Assembly (NCBI GenBank): GCA_017882985.1
Contig: JADGOK010000061.1
Span: 1 to 6,196, forward strand
DNA from: Acidimicrobiales bacterium
GTDB taxonomy: Bacteria; Actinomycetota; Acidimicrobiia; Acidimicrobiales; RAAP-2
DNA: 6,196 nt
Direction of reading: 5' to 3'
Shown: in pieces, positions 1 through 5,797 of the stretch
Layout: each line of letters opens with the position of its first letter
Position numbering within the stretch: position 1 is the stretch's first letter
Made by a program: the position numbers and the translations under genes
The notes under the pieces: generated by a model
Told to the model about the DNA's origin: nothing
What the model saw: the letters and a program-made list of their open reading frames with translations, nothing else
Databases searched by the model: none

Positions 1-47
1 AGTACGGGGCTTTGCAGGCCCCTGCCTAACCACTCGGCCACGCCGCC
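1..47 (-). tRNA. tRNA-Cys (GCA anticodon), partial at the left edge
   Basis: Read on the minus strand, the 47 bases fold as the first half of a tRNA. There is a 7-base 5' acceptor strand GGCGGCG, the linker TG, a D arm with stem GCC/GGC around the loop GAGTGGTTA, and one linking base. A 5-bp anticodon stem GGGGC/GCCCC then closes the 7-base loop CTGCAAA. The loop places GCA in the anticodon (plus-strand bases 13-15), which reads cysteine codons. The first bases of the variable region follow before the window ends, so the T arm and 3' acceptor strand are missing from view. Nothing in the visible half looks degenerate. Cysteine identity rests on the anticodon; the discriminator base cannot be seen. 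Confidence 0.93.
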
Positions 48-57
48 AGAAGTGACT

Positions 58-86
58 ATCCTACTCGGAGGCCTTTGGTGCTTCAG
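58..86 (-). promoter_or_regulatory. possible promoter of the tRNA-Cys gene
   Basis: On the minus strand TAGGAT (bases 58-63) resembles a -10 element and ends 10 bases before the first base of the tRNA, giving a leader of about 5 nt. A weak -35 candidate, CTGAAG (bases 81-86), lies 17 bp upstream and overlaps the stop codon of the small membrane protein gene. The -10 match is fair and the -35 match poor. The placement is sensible for a tRNA promoter but unproven, and read-through from the small gene could also feed the tRNA. Confidence 0.35.
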
Positions 87-247
87 CGCTTGAGAACGTA
101 GCGCCAGACCAGGTACGCCAGTCCGACGACCACGGCGACCTCGATGACGAACGTCAAGGTCGAGACCACGAAGCCGACAATCGAGAGTGCCGCAATGACG
201 ACGGCGATCACCAAGAGCGTCACCACAACTGCCCGCACAACGTTCAC
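83..247 (-). CDS. small hydrophobic membrane protein (54 aa), unknown function
   Basis: A 54-residue reading frame starts at GTG (base 247) with a strong ribosome binding site, AGGAG, five bases upstream, and ends in TGA. The product is almost wholly hydrophobic. Residues about 5-28 and 31-51 form two membrane-spanning segments rich in Val, Leu, Ile and Ala, separated by a short Ser/Thr turn. The C-terminus is basic (WRYVLKR), and a single acidic residue (Glu36) sits inside the second helix. I do not recognise a family. The strong ribosome binding site and clean two-helix design support a real gene rather than chance. It lies just upstream of the tRNA-Cys gene on the same strand and diverges from the L,D-transpeptidase gene. 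A weak -10-like TAGGAT is present upstream at 272-277. Possible roles include a small envelope or phage-shock-like protein, but nothing in the sequence decides this. Confidence 0.7.
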   Translation of the reverse strand: MNVVRAVVVTLLVIAVVIAALSIVGFVVSTLTFVIEVAVVVGLAYLVWRYVLKR

Positions 248-319
248 GCCCGCTCCTCATCGATCAAGGCCATCCTAGGCTGCACGACCGGTTTGGCCAC
301 CGGGCATTAACGTGGTGAC
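248..319. promoter_or_regulatory. divergent intergenic region between the small membrane gene and the L,D-transpeptidase gene
   Basis: This 72-bp gap must hold the start signals for two divergent genes. On the minus strand TAGGAT (272-277) is a reasonable -10 element for the small membrane protein, about 25 bp before its start codon, but I see no good -35. On the plus strand TAGGCT (276-281) is a poorer -10 candidate for the transpeptidase. The two candidates share the palindrome CCTAGG. No operator or terminator is evident. Confidence 0.3.
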
Positions 320-1357
320 ATGATCTTTCGTGCGCGACCGATTGGTGCCTTCGGCGCCGCACTCGTCGCGGCGACACTCGTGCCCACCCTCGGAGCTCAG
401 GCGACGAGCGCGTTGAGGGTGACGAGCGCCGTGAATACCGCTATCACGTCGGCGATGCCCATCGTCCGGATCCATTTCAGTACGCCCGAGACGGCGAGCG
501 CGATGCCGAAATTGTCGGTGCGGCCCGCGCTGGCGACCACGTGGCAGCAGATCGGTCCGAGCGACGTGCAAGCGGTCGTCACCGGAAAATTGCGCCCCCT
601 CGTCAGCTACACCATCGACGCGCCCACCGCGGTGCGCTGCGCCACGCGGTGCACGTTCACGCGACTGCGCACGGTCAGTGCCAGCGTCGCCGCGAACGTG
701 ACGTGGGAAGAGCAACTCCTCGCGACGCTGCACTACCTTCCGCTCACCTTCACGCCCACGAGTCCCGCGAGTGACCCGGCCGCGCAAGTAGGCGGGACGT
801 TCTCATGGAGTTACACGAATCTTCCGTTGCGACTGAGTTCCCTCTGGCGCCAAGGAGCGTCCAACGTGCTGGTCACGGGCGCACTGATGCATTTTCAGAG
901 CAACCATCAACTGGCCACGACGGGCGTCGCCGACACGACCACGTGGGACGCGCTGTTGACGGCCGTTGAGCAGGGCCAGGTTGACCCGAGTCCCTACAGC
1001 TACGTCGAGGTTTCCGAGACACTCCCCCAAACGCTGATCCTCTACGTCGCGGACAAGAAGACCTTCCACGCTCTCGTGAACACCGGCATCTCGGTCTCAC
1101 CCACGGACGTGGGCACGTATCCCGTGTACCTGCGCTACGTCACCCAGACAATGTCGGGGACCAATCCCGACGGCTCGCACTACAGCGACCCGGGCATCCC
1201 GTGGGTCTCGTACTTCAACGGCGGCGACGCCCTGCACGGCTTCATCCGCTCGACGTACGGCTGGCCCCAGAGCCTCGGGTGCGTCGAAATGCCGTTCAAC
1301 GACGCGAAGGCCATCTGGCCCTACACGTCGATCGGCACGCTCGTCACCGTTCGCTGA
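320..1357 (+). CDS. secreted L,D-transpeptidase-like (YkuD) protein with peptidoglycan-binding-like domain and variant active site
   Basis: The protein has 345 residues. Residues 1-28 form a signal peptide with an Arg-containing n-region, an Ala/Val/Leu core and a likely AQA cleavage site. Residues about 30-120 look like an Ig-type beta domain with a close cysteine pair (C107, C111) that could form a disulfide. Residues about 129-213 match the two halves of a peptidoglycan-binding type 1 domain (LLATLHYLPL, then GALMHFQSNHQLATTGVADTTTW), with a long insertion between them. Residues about 235-344 are the YkuD catalytic domain. His306 (in LHG) and Cys321 are placed as the catalytic pair, but the usual S/T-H-G-C-x-N/R motif reads S318-L-G-C321-V-E323. 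The family makes 3-3 cross-links in peptidoglycan outside the membrane using an active-site Cys. The ATG start is chosen because the signal peptide follows at once; the ribosome binding site is weak (GGTGA very close to the ATG). The gene converges on dinB. Fold assignment is firm; enzymatic activity with the altered motif is an inference. Confidence 0.85.
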   Translation: MIFRARPIGAFGAALVAATLVPTLGAQATSALRVTSAVNTAITSAMPIVRIHFSTPETASAMPKLSVRPALATTWQQIGPSDVQAVVTGKLRPLVSYTIDAPTAVRCATRCTFTRLRTVSASVAANVTWEEQLLATLHYLPLTFTPTSPASDPAAQVGGTFSWSYTNLPLRLSSLWRQGASNVLVTGALMHFQSNHQLATTGVADTTTWDALLTAVEQGQVDPSPYSYVEVSETLPQTLILYVADKKTFHALVNTGISVSPTDVGTYPVYLRYVTQTMSGTNPDGSHYSDPGIPWVSYFNGGDALHGFIRSTYGWPQSLGCVEMPFNDAKAIWPYTSIGTLVTVR

Positions 1358-1360
1358 CGC

Positions 1361-1377
1361 CCTCGCTTGGGGCGAGG
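1361..1377. terminator. short hairpin between convergent genes, possible bidirectional terminator
   Basis: The sequence CCTCGC, a 5-base loop TTGGG, then GCGAGG forms a perfect 6-bp GC-rich stem in the 20-bp gap between the stop codon of the L,D-transpeptidase gene (ending at 1357) and that of dinB (beginning at 1378 on the plus strand). Its position between two convergent stops fits a shared terminator. There is no T-tract on either side, so it would be a weak intrinsic terminator at best. Confidence 0.4.
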
Positions 1378-2718
1378 TCATCGCGGCTCGTCCTTGGTGT
1401 CAGGTCCAAAGGCGTGTCGTCCACGCTGGGTGACGACGTCGATGCCACTCTCATGCAGCTCCGCCGCGGTCGCGACGGCGGTGCGACCGAAACGCTGGCG
1501 CACTTCGTCAACGGCGTCACGCAGGGCCCCGTGACTGATCTGTCGATCCCTCGAGACGAGCGCCGCGCGTTCACGCGGATCACTCGATTCGGCTTCGAGA
1601 CCGAACGTCAGCTGCATCTGGTTCTCGCTGCGCTCGAGGAACGTCGACGCGTGCACGGCGAGCAGTCGCACGCACTGGCGATACTCGATTGAGCTGAGCA
1701 GTGCTTCCGCGACGGCGGCGACGGCGACCTCGTCATCGACCCCGAAGGACAACGTCTGCGAGCGCGACACGCTCGTCAGGTCGTCGAATCGAACGATGAC
1801 CGTGATGGTACGCGCGACCCGGTCGTGCGATCGCAGCGCCCGGGCGACGACCGCGGCGTGTGCCCGCGACGCGACGACGACCTCGCTCAGACCCGTGAGT
1901 GATCGCGCGAACGTCTGGTCGTGCCCGATGGATTTGGCCGGGCGATCGGTCACCACTTCGCGCAGGTCCTCGCCGTGGGCGTAGGCGACCAGCGTGGCGG
2001 CCATTGCGGCACCGACGTGACCGGCGAGGGTGTGCTCGTCGACCTTGGCGAGATCGCGAACCCGGTTGAGACCCAACTTCTCCAGCTTCGCGGCGGTCGC
2101 CGGTCCCACGCCCCAGAGCGAGCGCACGCCCATCTCGTCGAGCCACTGCGTCTCCAGTTCGCCACTCACCCAGACGACGCCCGGTCCGGCGACCAGTCGA
2201 CCCGCCTCGACGCGCGGCTTCGAACGTTTCGAGGCGAGCTTGGCGAAGAGTTTGTTGCGCCCCAGTCCCACGCCGCACTCCAATCGCAGTTCGCCCCTGA
2301 TGCGAGCTCGCAGGGCCACCGCCGCCGCGACCGGGCGCACCCCCAAGCGGCGAAGGCTACGCAGGTCGGCGAAGACTTCGTCGAGTCCGAGCGGCTCGAA
2401 GTCGGGCGTGAGGTCACGCACCAGACGGTGGAACTCGCGTGAATAACTCTCGTAACGATCGAACCGACCGGGCAACATCACGAGGTCGGGACAGAGGCGA
2501 AACGCCACGACGCTCGGCATCGCGCTGCGCACGCCGTAGCGGCGCGCCTCATAGCTGGCACTGGCGACGACGCCGCGGTCGCCACCACCGCCCACCGCGA
2601 CTGGTCTGCCCGCGAGCGTCGGATCGTCGAGTATCTCGACCGAGGCGAAGAACGCGTCGAGATCGACGTGCAGGATCGGTGCCTCGTCAACCGAGGGGTC
2701 CTCAGAAAGCGAGTTCAA
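1378..2718 (-). CDS. dinB: DNA polymerase IV (Y-family translesion polymerase)
   Basis: This is a Y-family polymerase of 446 residues from the chosen start. The palm opens with HVDLDAFFASVE, giving catalytic Asp19 and Asp21 and a steric-gate Phe24. The second catalytic block is GLDEVFADL with Asp113 and Glu114. GVGLGRNKLFAKLASKRSKP (about 149-168) is the conserved palm/fingers segment, a helix-hairpin-helix (WGVGPATAAKLEKLGL) lies at about 202-217, and the little finger covers about 262-360. QMQLTFG at 367-373 looks like a sliding-clamp binding motif. A further tail of about 70 residues contains DEVRQRFG, a segment also seen at the end of some actinobacterial Y-family enzymes. The protein copies damaged DNA in the cytoplasm. 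I choose TTG at 2718, which overlaps the upstream PIG-L gene by 17 nt with GAGG 12 nt before it. GTG at 2736 is an alternative; the open frame continues to 2811, but that would overlap far more. No internal promoter is visible, so it is probably expressed from the SOS promoter upstream of the LysM gene. Confidence 0.93.
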   Translation of the reverse strand: MNSLSEDPSVDEAPILHVDLDAFFASVEILDDPTLAGRPVAVGGGGDRGVVASASYEARRYGVRSAMPSVVAFRLCPDLVMLPGRFDRYESYSREFHRLVRDLTPDFEPLGLDEVFADLRSLRRLGVRPVAAAVALRARIRGELRLECGVGLGRNKLFAKLASKRSKPRVEAGRLVAGPGVVWVSGELETQWLDEMGVRSLWGVGPATAAKLEKLGLNRVRDLAKVDEHTLAGHVGAAMAATLVAYAHGEDLREVVTDRPAKSIGHDQTFARSLTGLSEVVVASRAHAAVVARALRSHDRVARTITVIVRFDDLTSVSRSQTLSFGVDDEVAVAAVAEALLSSIEYRQCVRLLAVHASTFLERSENQMQLTFGLEAESSDPRERAALVSRDRQISHGALRDAVDEVRQRFGRTAVATAAELHESGIDVVTQRGRHAFGPDTKDEPR

Positions 2719-3409
2719 CGCTGCGAAAGGCCTCACCGAACGCGACACCGACCGGACGACCGGCCTGTTCTGCGCGCTCGTAGACCACGTCACGGATGGC
2801 GTCGGCGTCACCGGCCAGTTGCGACAGGTGCGAGAGGACGGCCTTTGCCTTGGTATCGATGGTGCGCGACACGTCGGCGACCACGTCGGGCTCGTGCGTG
2901 CCGCTCAACAAGAGTCGGCGGACCTGGTGAGCGGGACCCCGCTCGGGAAAGTAGAGCGGCATCGCCGCGGCGGGCGCGACGGCGTCGAGCAGGGCCCATC
3001 CGGTCTCTCGATGGTCTCGGTGATTGACGTACACGCCGCCGAAGAACGTGGCCGTGGGATCGGGCCCGAGCACGACCTCGGGTCGGTGCTCGCGCACGAG
3101 ACCCACGATCGTCGAGCGCAACTCCTCGTCGTTGACGACACCCCCGTCGGGTCGTTCCAGTTCGATCACCGTGGCGGCGCCCAGCAGGTCCGCCGCGAGC
3201 TGGAGTTCCTCGCGTCGTGCTTCGCGCAGGGACGACGCGTCCGCCTTGGGTGTGTGCGAGCCCTTCGCTCCGTCACAGACCACCACCAGATGCACGGCGC
3301 AGCCCTCGCTCGCCCACAGCGCCAGCAGCCCTCCGGCGGCGACGTCCGCGTCGTCGGGATGGGCGTAGATCGCCATCGCGCAGTTCGGCTGCAGTCGCAA
3401 GAGGCGCAC
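2702..3409 (-). CDS. PIG-L/LmbE family zinc-dependent N-deacetylase-like hydrolase
   Basis: The protein has 235 residues. The family signature AHPDD is at residues 16-20, following a hydrophobic strand, and NHRDH is at 129-133. By analogy with MshB (His13, Asp16 and His147 bind zinc; Asp15 and His144 act in catalysis), the equivalents here are His17, Asp20 and His133 as zinc ligands and Asp19 and His130 as catalytic residues. The C-terminal part includes VADVSRTIDTKAKAVLSHLSQ (about 177-197), a pattern common in LmbE-like proteins. Members usually remove an acyl group from an N-acetylglucosamine-type substrate. In actinobacteria MshB and Mca act on mycothiol precursors or conjugates, but both are longer (roughly 290-300 residues), so this is not safely either one. 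GTG at 3409 lies two bases after the nrdR stop codon, which suggests translational coupling. ATG at residue 12 is an alternative start that would still keep the whole motif. The substrate is unknown. Confidence 0.87.
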   Translation of the reverse strand: MRLLRLQPNCAMAIYAHPDDADVAAGGLLALWASEGCAVHLVVVCDGAKGSHTPKADASSLREARREELQLAADLLGAATVIELERPDGGVVNDEELRSTIVGLVREHRPEVVLGPDPTATFFGGVYVNHRDHRETGWALLDAVAPAAAMPLYFPERGPAHQVRRLLLSGTHEPDVVADVSRTIDTKAKAVLSHLSQLAGDADAIRDVVYERAEQAGRPVGVAFGEAFRSVELAF

Positions 3410-3411
3410 GG

Positions 3412-3882
3412 TTAGCCCCGGAGTTTAGGTGCGGTGGTCTTGACGAGCATGCCGATCTCGCGTGCGAAGTCCTCCGTGCCCTCGAAGCCTTTGTAGACGG
3501 AGGCAAAACGAACGTACGCGACGTCGTCGACGAGGCGCAGCGCCTCGAGCGTGGACATTCCCACTTCTTCGCTCGACACGTCGCGGTTGAGCAGGCGCAT
3601 CGATTCGTCAACGGCTAGCACCAGCGACTCCATGGCCTCCTCGTCGACGGGCCGGTTCTTGCAGGCCGAGCGCACCCCGCTCAGGATCTTGGTCCGGTCG
3701 AACAACTCACGATCGCCCGAACGCTTGATGACGTAGACACCGATTTCCTCGATGCGCTCAAAGGTCGTGAAGCGCTGATTGCAGGCGGCGCACTCGCGCC
3801 GCCGCCGAATCGCCACCCCGTCTGAGGCCAGACGGGAGTCCACGACGCGGTCATCGTCTGCCGCACAGAAAGGACAGCGCAT
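3412..3882 (-). CDS. nrdR: transcriptional repressor NrdR (ribonucleotide reductase regulator)
   Basis: The protein has 156 residues from ATG 3882, the normal length for NrdR, and begins with the family's standard MRCPFC. A zinc ribbon is formed by Cys3, Cys6, Cys31 and Cys34 and is followed by the conserved RRRREC and QRFTTFER segments. An ATP-cone domain spans about residues 49-139 (from VIKRSGDRELFDRTKI to YVRFASVYKGF). NrdR senses ATP/dATP through the ATP cone and represses ribonucleotide reductase genes by binding paired NrdR boxes. The frame stays open to a GTG at 3897 with a weak GGA seven bases before it. GAGG also lies only two bases before the ATG, so the ATG is chosen by family conservation rather than by its ribosome binding site. 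It follows the LysM gene after 30 nt and precedes the PIG-L gene by 2 nt. A LysM gene followed by nrdR is the arrangement known from Mycobacterium (Rv2719c-Rv2718c) and Corynebacterium (divS-nrdR). Confidence 0.97.
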   Translation of the reverse strand: MRCPFCAADDDRVVDSRLASDGVAIRRRRECAACNQRFTTFERIEEIGVYVIKRSGDRELFDRTKILSGVRSACKNRPVDEEAMESLVLAVDESMRLLNRDVSSEEVGMSTLEALRLVDDVAYVRFASVYKGFEGTEDFAREIGMLVKTTAPKLRG

Positions 3883-3912
3883 GGCCTCACGATACACCTA
3901 AATGTCCAAAAA

Positions 3913-4350
3913 CTAAGGAACTAGGACGTGCTCGCCGGCGACGACCGTCGACGAACCGAGCTCGTGCACCAACGCCGCGCGTGCGATCGACGGTTCGAGC
4001 GGATTCATCAGCTTGCTGATCGAATTGACCGTGTCACCCGGCTGGACCACGTACTGCATGCCCGAGGCGAGCACCGAACTGTTCGCCAGATCCGTCGGCA
4101 GTCCCGCCCCCGTGACACCGCCGAACGCGTGACCGGGCCAGGCCAAGACCACCAGTCCGGCGACGAGTGCCAGGGCCACGACCGTTCGACGTCGGCGACG
4201 CATCATGCGCGCGCGAGCCGCCCGGCGCTGGACCAGGCTTCTGCCGGTGCGAAGCGGAGACAAACGCGGATCGTTCACGACGAGTTGCAGGTGGGGCCGA
4301 ACGTGCGTCCCGCGGAACTCTTCGAACTCGATGATCTCTACTGCCGCCAT
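3913..4350 (-). CDS. membrane-anchored LysM protein, ChiZ/DivS/YneA-like SOS division inhibitor candidate
   Basis: The protein has 145 residues. The start is ATG 4350, preceded by AGGAG with a 6-base spacer. The N-terminus (1-40) is probably cytoplasmic, followed by a strongly basic stretch (RRAARARMMRRRRR, 42-55), one membrane helix (about 56-72) and a C-terminal LysM domain (about 99-145) containing YVVQPGDTV. The protein ends exactly with the domain. LysM domains bind peptidoglycan, so the product should sit in the membrane with LysM outside. The architecture, the downstream nrdR and the LexA boxes in its promoter match the SOS division suppressors ChiZ of Mycobacterium tuberculosis, DivS of Corynebacterium and YneA of Bacillus. 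These proteins diverge in sequence, so assignment rests on architecture, context and control. No separate hydrolase domain is visible. It is the first gene of the proposed SOS operon. Confidence 0.85.
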   Translation of the reverse strand: MAAVEIIEFEEFRGTHVRPHLQLVVNDPRLSPLRTGRSLVQRRAARARMMRRRRRTVVALALVAGLVVLAWPGHAFGGVTGAGLPTDLANSSVLASGMQYVVQPGDTVNSISKLMNPLEPSIARAALVHELGSSTVVAGEHVLVP

Positions 4351-4356
4351 GGTCGA

Positions 4357-4361
4357 CTCCT
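4357..4361 (-). promoter_or_regulatory. ribosome binding site that fixes the LysM protein start
   Basis: On the minus strand AGGAG lies six bases before ATG 4350. The frame stays open nine codons further upstream, to base 4377, but that would run through this site and into the proximal LexA box, so the shorter start is preferred. Confidence 0.8.
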
Positions 4362-4370
4362 GACATATTG

Positions 4371-4384
4371 CGAACACTTGTTCG
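4371..4384. promoter_or_regulatory. LexA-type SOS box, proximal (covers the expected transcription start)
   Basis: CGAACACTTGTTCG on the plus strand has perfect CGAAC/GTTCG arms with a 4-bp centre beginning in A and ending in T. This matches the CGAAC-R-N-N-Y-GTTCG pattern of actinobacterial and Bacillus LexA sites. It lies just downstream of the -10 element, where transcription of the LysM gene should begin (about base 4380), so bound LexA would block initiation. Confidence 0.88.
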
Positions 4385-4386
4385 TT

Positions 4387-4415
4387 ATTCTAAAGCGAAC
4401 AAGTGTTCGCCGCAA
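4387..4415 (-). promoter_or_regulatory. promoter of the LysM-nrdR-PIG-L-dinB cluster
   Basis: On the minus strand TTGCGG (4410-4415) is followed after exactly 17 bp by TAGAAT (4387-4392). The -10 matches the sigma-70 consensus at five of six positions, the -35 at three. The spacer is mostly filled by the distal LexA box, and the expected start near 4380 falls in the proximal box. This leaves a 5' leader of about 30 nt with a good ribosome binding site. The spacing and the two operators together make this the best-supported promoter in the window. Confidence 0.75.
4396..4409. promoter_or_regulatory. LexA-type SOS box, distal (inside the -35/-10 spacer)
   Basis: CGAACAAGTGTTCG on the plus strand is the exact reverse complement of the proximal box at 4371-4384 and has the same perfect arms. 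The two centres are 25 bp apart. The site directly abuts the -35 element and fills 14 of the 17 spacer bases, so LexA bound here should exclude RNA polymerase. Confidence 0.88.
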
Positions 4416-4426
4416 GACCCTTTCTG

Positions 4427-5797
4427 TCAATTTTCGCATGGGCGCCCCGAAGCTCTGATTTCCTGTGTTTTGCGCCCCACTCGTCCGAAATTGGCTCTAC
4501 TCGAGGAGCTCGAGGCCCGGTTCGAGAACACTCTGGCAACCTCGGTGAGTTCGCGAACCATGCGGATCTGATTCGAGAGCACTAGCCGAGCGCACTCCTC
4601 ACTCAGCGTCTCGTCGGGGTGGTCGTTCGAGTCCGTGACCTGCCCGTCAGTCACCCACACCACTGGCTCGCGACCTCGTCGCTCCTCAACCGCCCAGCGA
4701 AGGATCGGGCCGTCGACGCCATTGCCCACGTTGCCTGACGGGCACGTAGTCGAGACGATGCCGCGCGACGCCAGGACCCACGCGTTCGCGGTGGCGCCCC
4801 CGTCGCCCGGCCGGTGACTGTACCCGACGACGAGAGCGTTGGGGGCGCGACGAAGCAGTATCGCCAGTTCGCGCTCGTCGATGTCCATCGATCCCGATTG
4901 ATCGATGATGACGATGCCGCCGTGGCGAGACGACGACCGTGCGAACGCTCGCTGTTGGGGGTCGGTGAGCAGCCGACTCGGATAGCGCATCACGGGACCC
5001 GTGTTCGACGCGGATACGTGAGGAACGCCGTACGAACGGGGTCGCCGACGAGATTCTCCACCCTCGGCGAAACACAGTGGCGCGAAGCGCCCCGTGGGCG
5101 GACGTCGACCACCGGGTTCGAGCGAGCGGCGGAACTGACGAAGTTCGTCGGCGTCTCGAGGAACGCGCGCCGCCATTGACTGGCTGAGGAGCCGGGCGAG
5201 GATCTCCGTAGACTGCGCGTAGCCATTCGGAACACCTCGATCGTCTCGCCGCGTCGATCCGAGCGCCGCCGTCGAACTACTTTGGATCACGTCAAGGCAG
5301 CGTTTTCGAACCGCACGAAGCGCCGGCAACCACGACGGATTACCGGAGCGAATGCCGCTCAGGTACTCACGTTCGCCGCCCGTGCCCAGCACGGCGAGCA
5401 GAAAGCAGACGGCCTCCTCCCACGCGCCCGTCTCGGCCAGTCGCCGACCGCCGGCCTTCTCCGAGCCGTCGCGCAAGAGTGCGACGTCGAAGCCGATCCG
5501 GGCGAGCAACGTGTTCACCCGGAACTCTTCGGCACACTCGAGCGCTCGGGGTGACACGTCCCCGAACAGGGTCGCCCACGCGAGGCCGTGGGGGCTCACC
5601 CTCGCGTGCATCAACTCGTGCGCACGAACGACGCGCGAGCGCCCGTCCGAACCCAAGGGGACCTCAAGGATTCGTTCGGTGAGGTTGCAACTGGCTTCCC
5701 CGCGAAGCGTCGAACCCCGGTGCACTTGCCACGCTCGTGGCGCGAATCCATCGTCGCGCCCCGTCACTAGTTCGGGAAAGACGCTGGCGTCCTTCAC
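4427..5797 (-). CDS. zincin-like plus VWA-like protein, partner of a MoxR-type ATPase
   Basis: The protein has 456 residues. The N-terminal half contains RAHELMHARVSPH, an HExxH motif (His60, Glu61, His64) followed by ECAEEFRVNTLLARIGFD (87-104), which could supply a third zinc ligand. This resembles the putative metallopeptidase half of proteins that also carry a VWA-like domain (the DUF2201 type). A basic, low-complexity linker (about 205-290) leads to a VWA-like domain opening with IVIIDQSGSM (295-304), the DxSxS metal-binding motif with Asp299, Ser301 and Ser303. VVWVTDGQV (379-387) supplies the later Asp384. The usual Thr of the metal site is not obvious: the equivalent stretch reads GNGVDG (358-363). 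The C-terminus has a serine run and no recognisable domain. GTG 5797 overlaps the upstream ATPase stop by 4 nt. MoxR/VWA pairs act as chaperone or remodelling machines in many bacteria; whether the HELMH is catalytic and what the target is are unknown. Confidence 0.85.
   Translation of the reverse strand: MKDASVFPELVTGRDDGFAPRAWQVHRGSTLRGEASCNLTERILEVPLGSDGRSRVVRAHELMHARVSPHGLAWATLFGDVSPRALECAEEFRVNTLLARIGFDVALLRDGSEKAGGRRLAETGAWEEAVCFLLAVLGTGGEREYLSGIRSGNPSWLPALRAVRKRCLDVIQSSSTAALGSTRRDDRGVPNGYAQSTEILARLLSQSMAARVPRDADELRQFRRSLEPGGRRPPTGRFAPLCFAEGGESRRRPRSYGVPHVSASNTGPVMRYPSRLLTDPQQRAFARSSSRHGGIVIIDQSGSMDIDERELAILLRRAPNALVVGYSHRPGDGGATANAWVLASRGIVSTTCPSGNVGNGVDGPILRWAVEERRGREPVVWVTDGQVTDSNDHPDETLSEECARLVLSNQIRMVRELTEVARVFSNRASSSSSRANFGRVGRKTQEIRASGRPCEN

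Noticed and set aside
1201..1692. Long plus-strand open frame (163 codons) across the L,D-transpeptidase end and antisense to dinB
   Set aside because: It is a high-GC shadow: it is Arg/His-rich with no domain, and it overlaps two clearly conserved genes.
1921..2442. Plus-strand open frame of 173 codons opposite dinB
   Set aside because: It is antisense to conserved DinB motifs, has no ribosome binding site and no recognisable protein character.
2719..2811. N-terminal extension of DinB to GTG 2811
   Set aside because: It would overlap the end of the PIG-L gene by 110 nt and add 31 residues with no family counterpart; TTG 2718 or GTG 2736 fits better.
3892..3907. ACACCTAAATGTCC-like near-palindrome upstream of nrdR as a possible NrdR box
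   Set aside because: The match to the AT-centred NrdR box pattern is poor and only a single copy is present, while functional NrdR sites occur in pairs.
4440..4477. GGGCGC and GCGCCC inverted repeat near the end of the VWA gene as a terminator
   Set aside because: The stem is 6 bp with a loop of 26 nt, lies inside the coding region and has no T-tract, so it is likely to be chance in GC-rich DNA.
4510..4530. GTTCGAGAAC in the VWA gene as a third SOS box
   Set aside because: The half-sites are in the inverted order (GTTC then GAAC) with the wrong spacing, so it is not a GAAC-N4-GTTC site.
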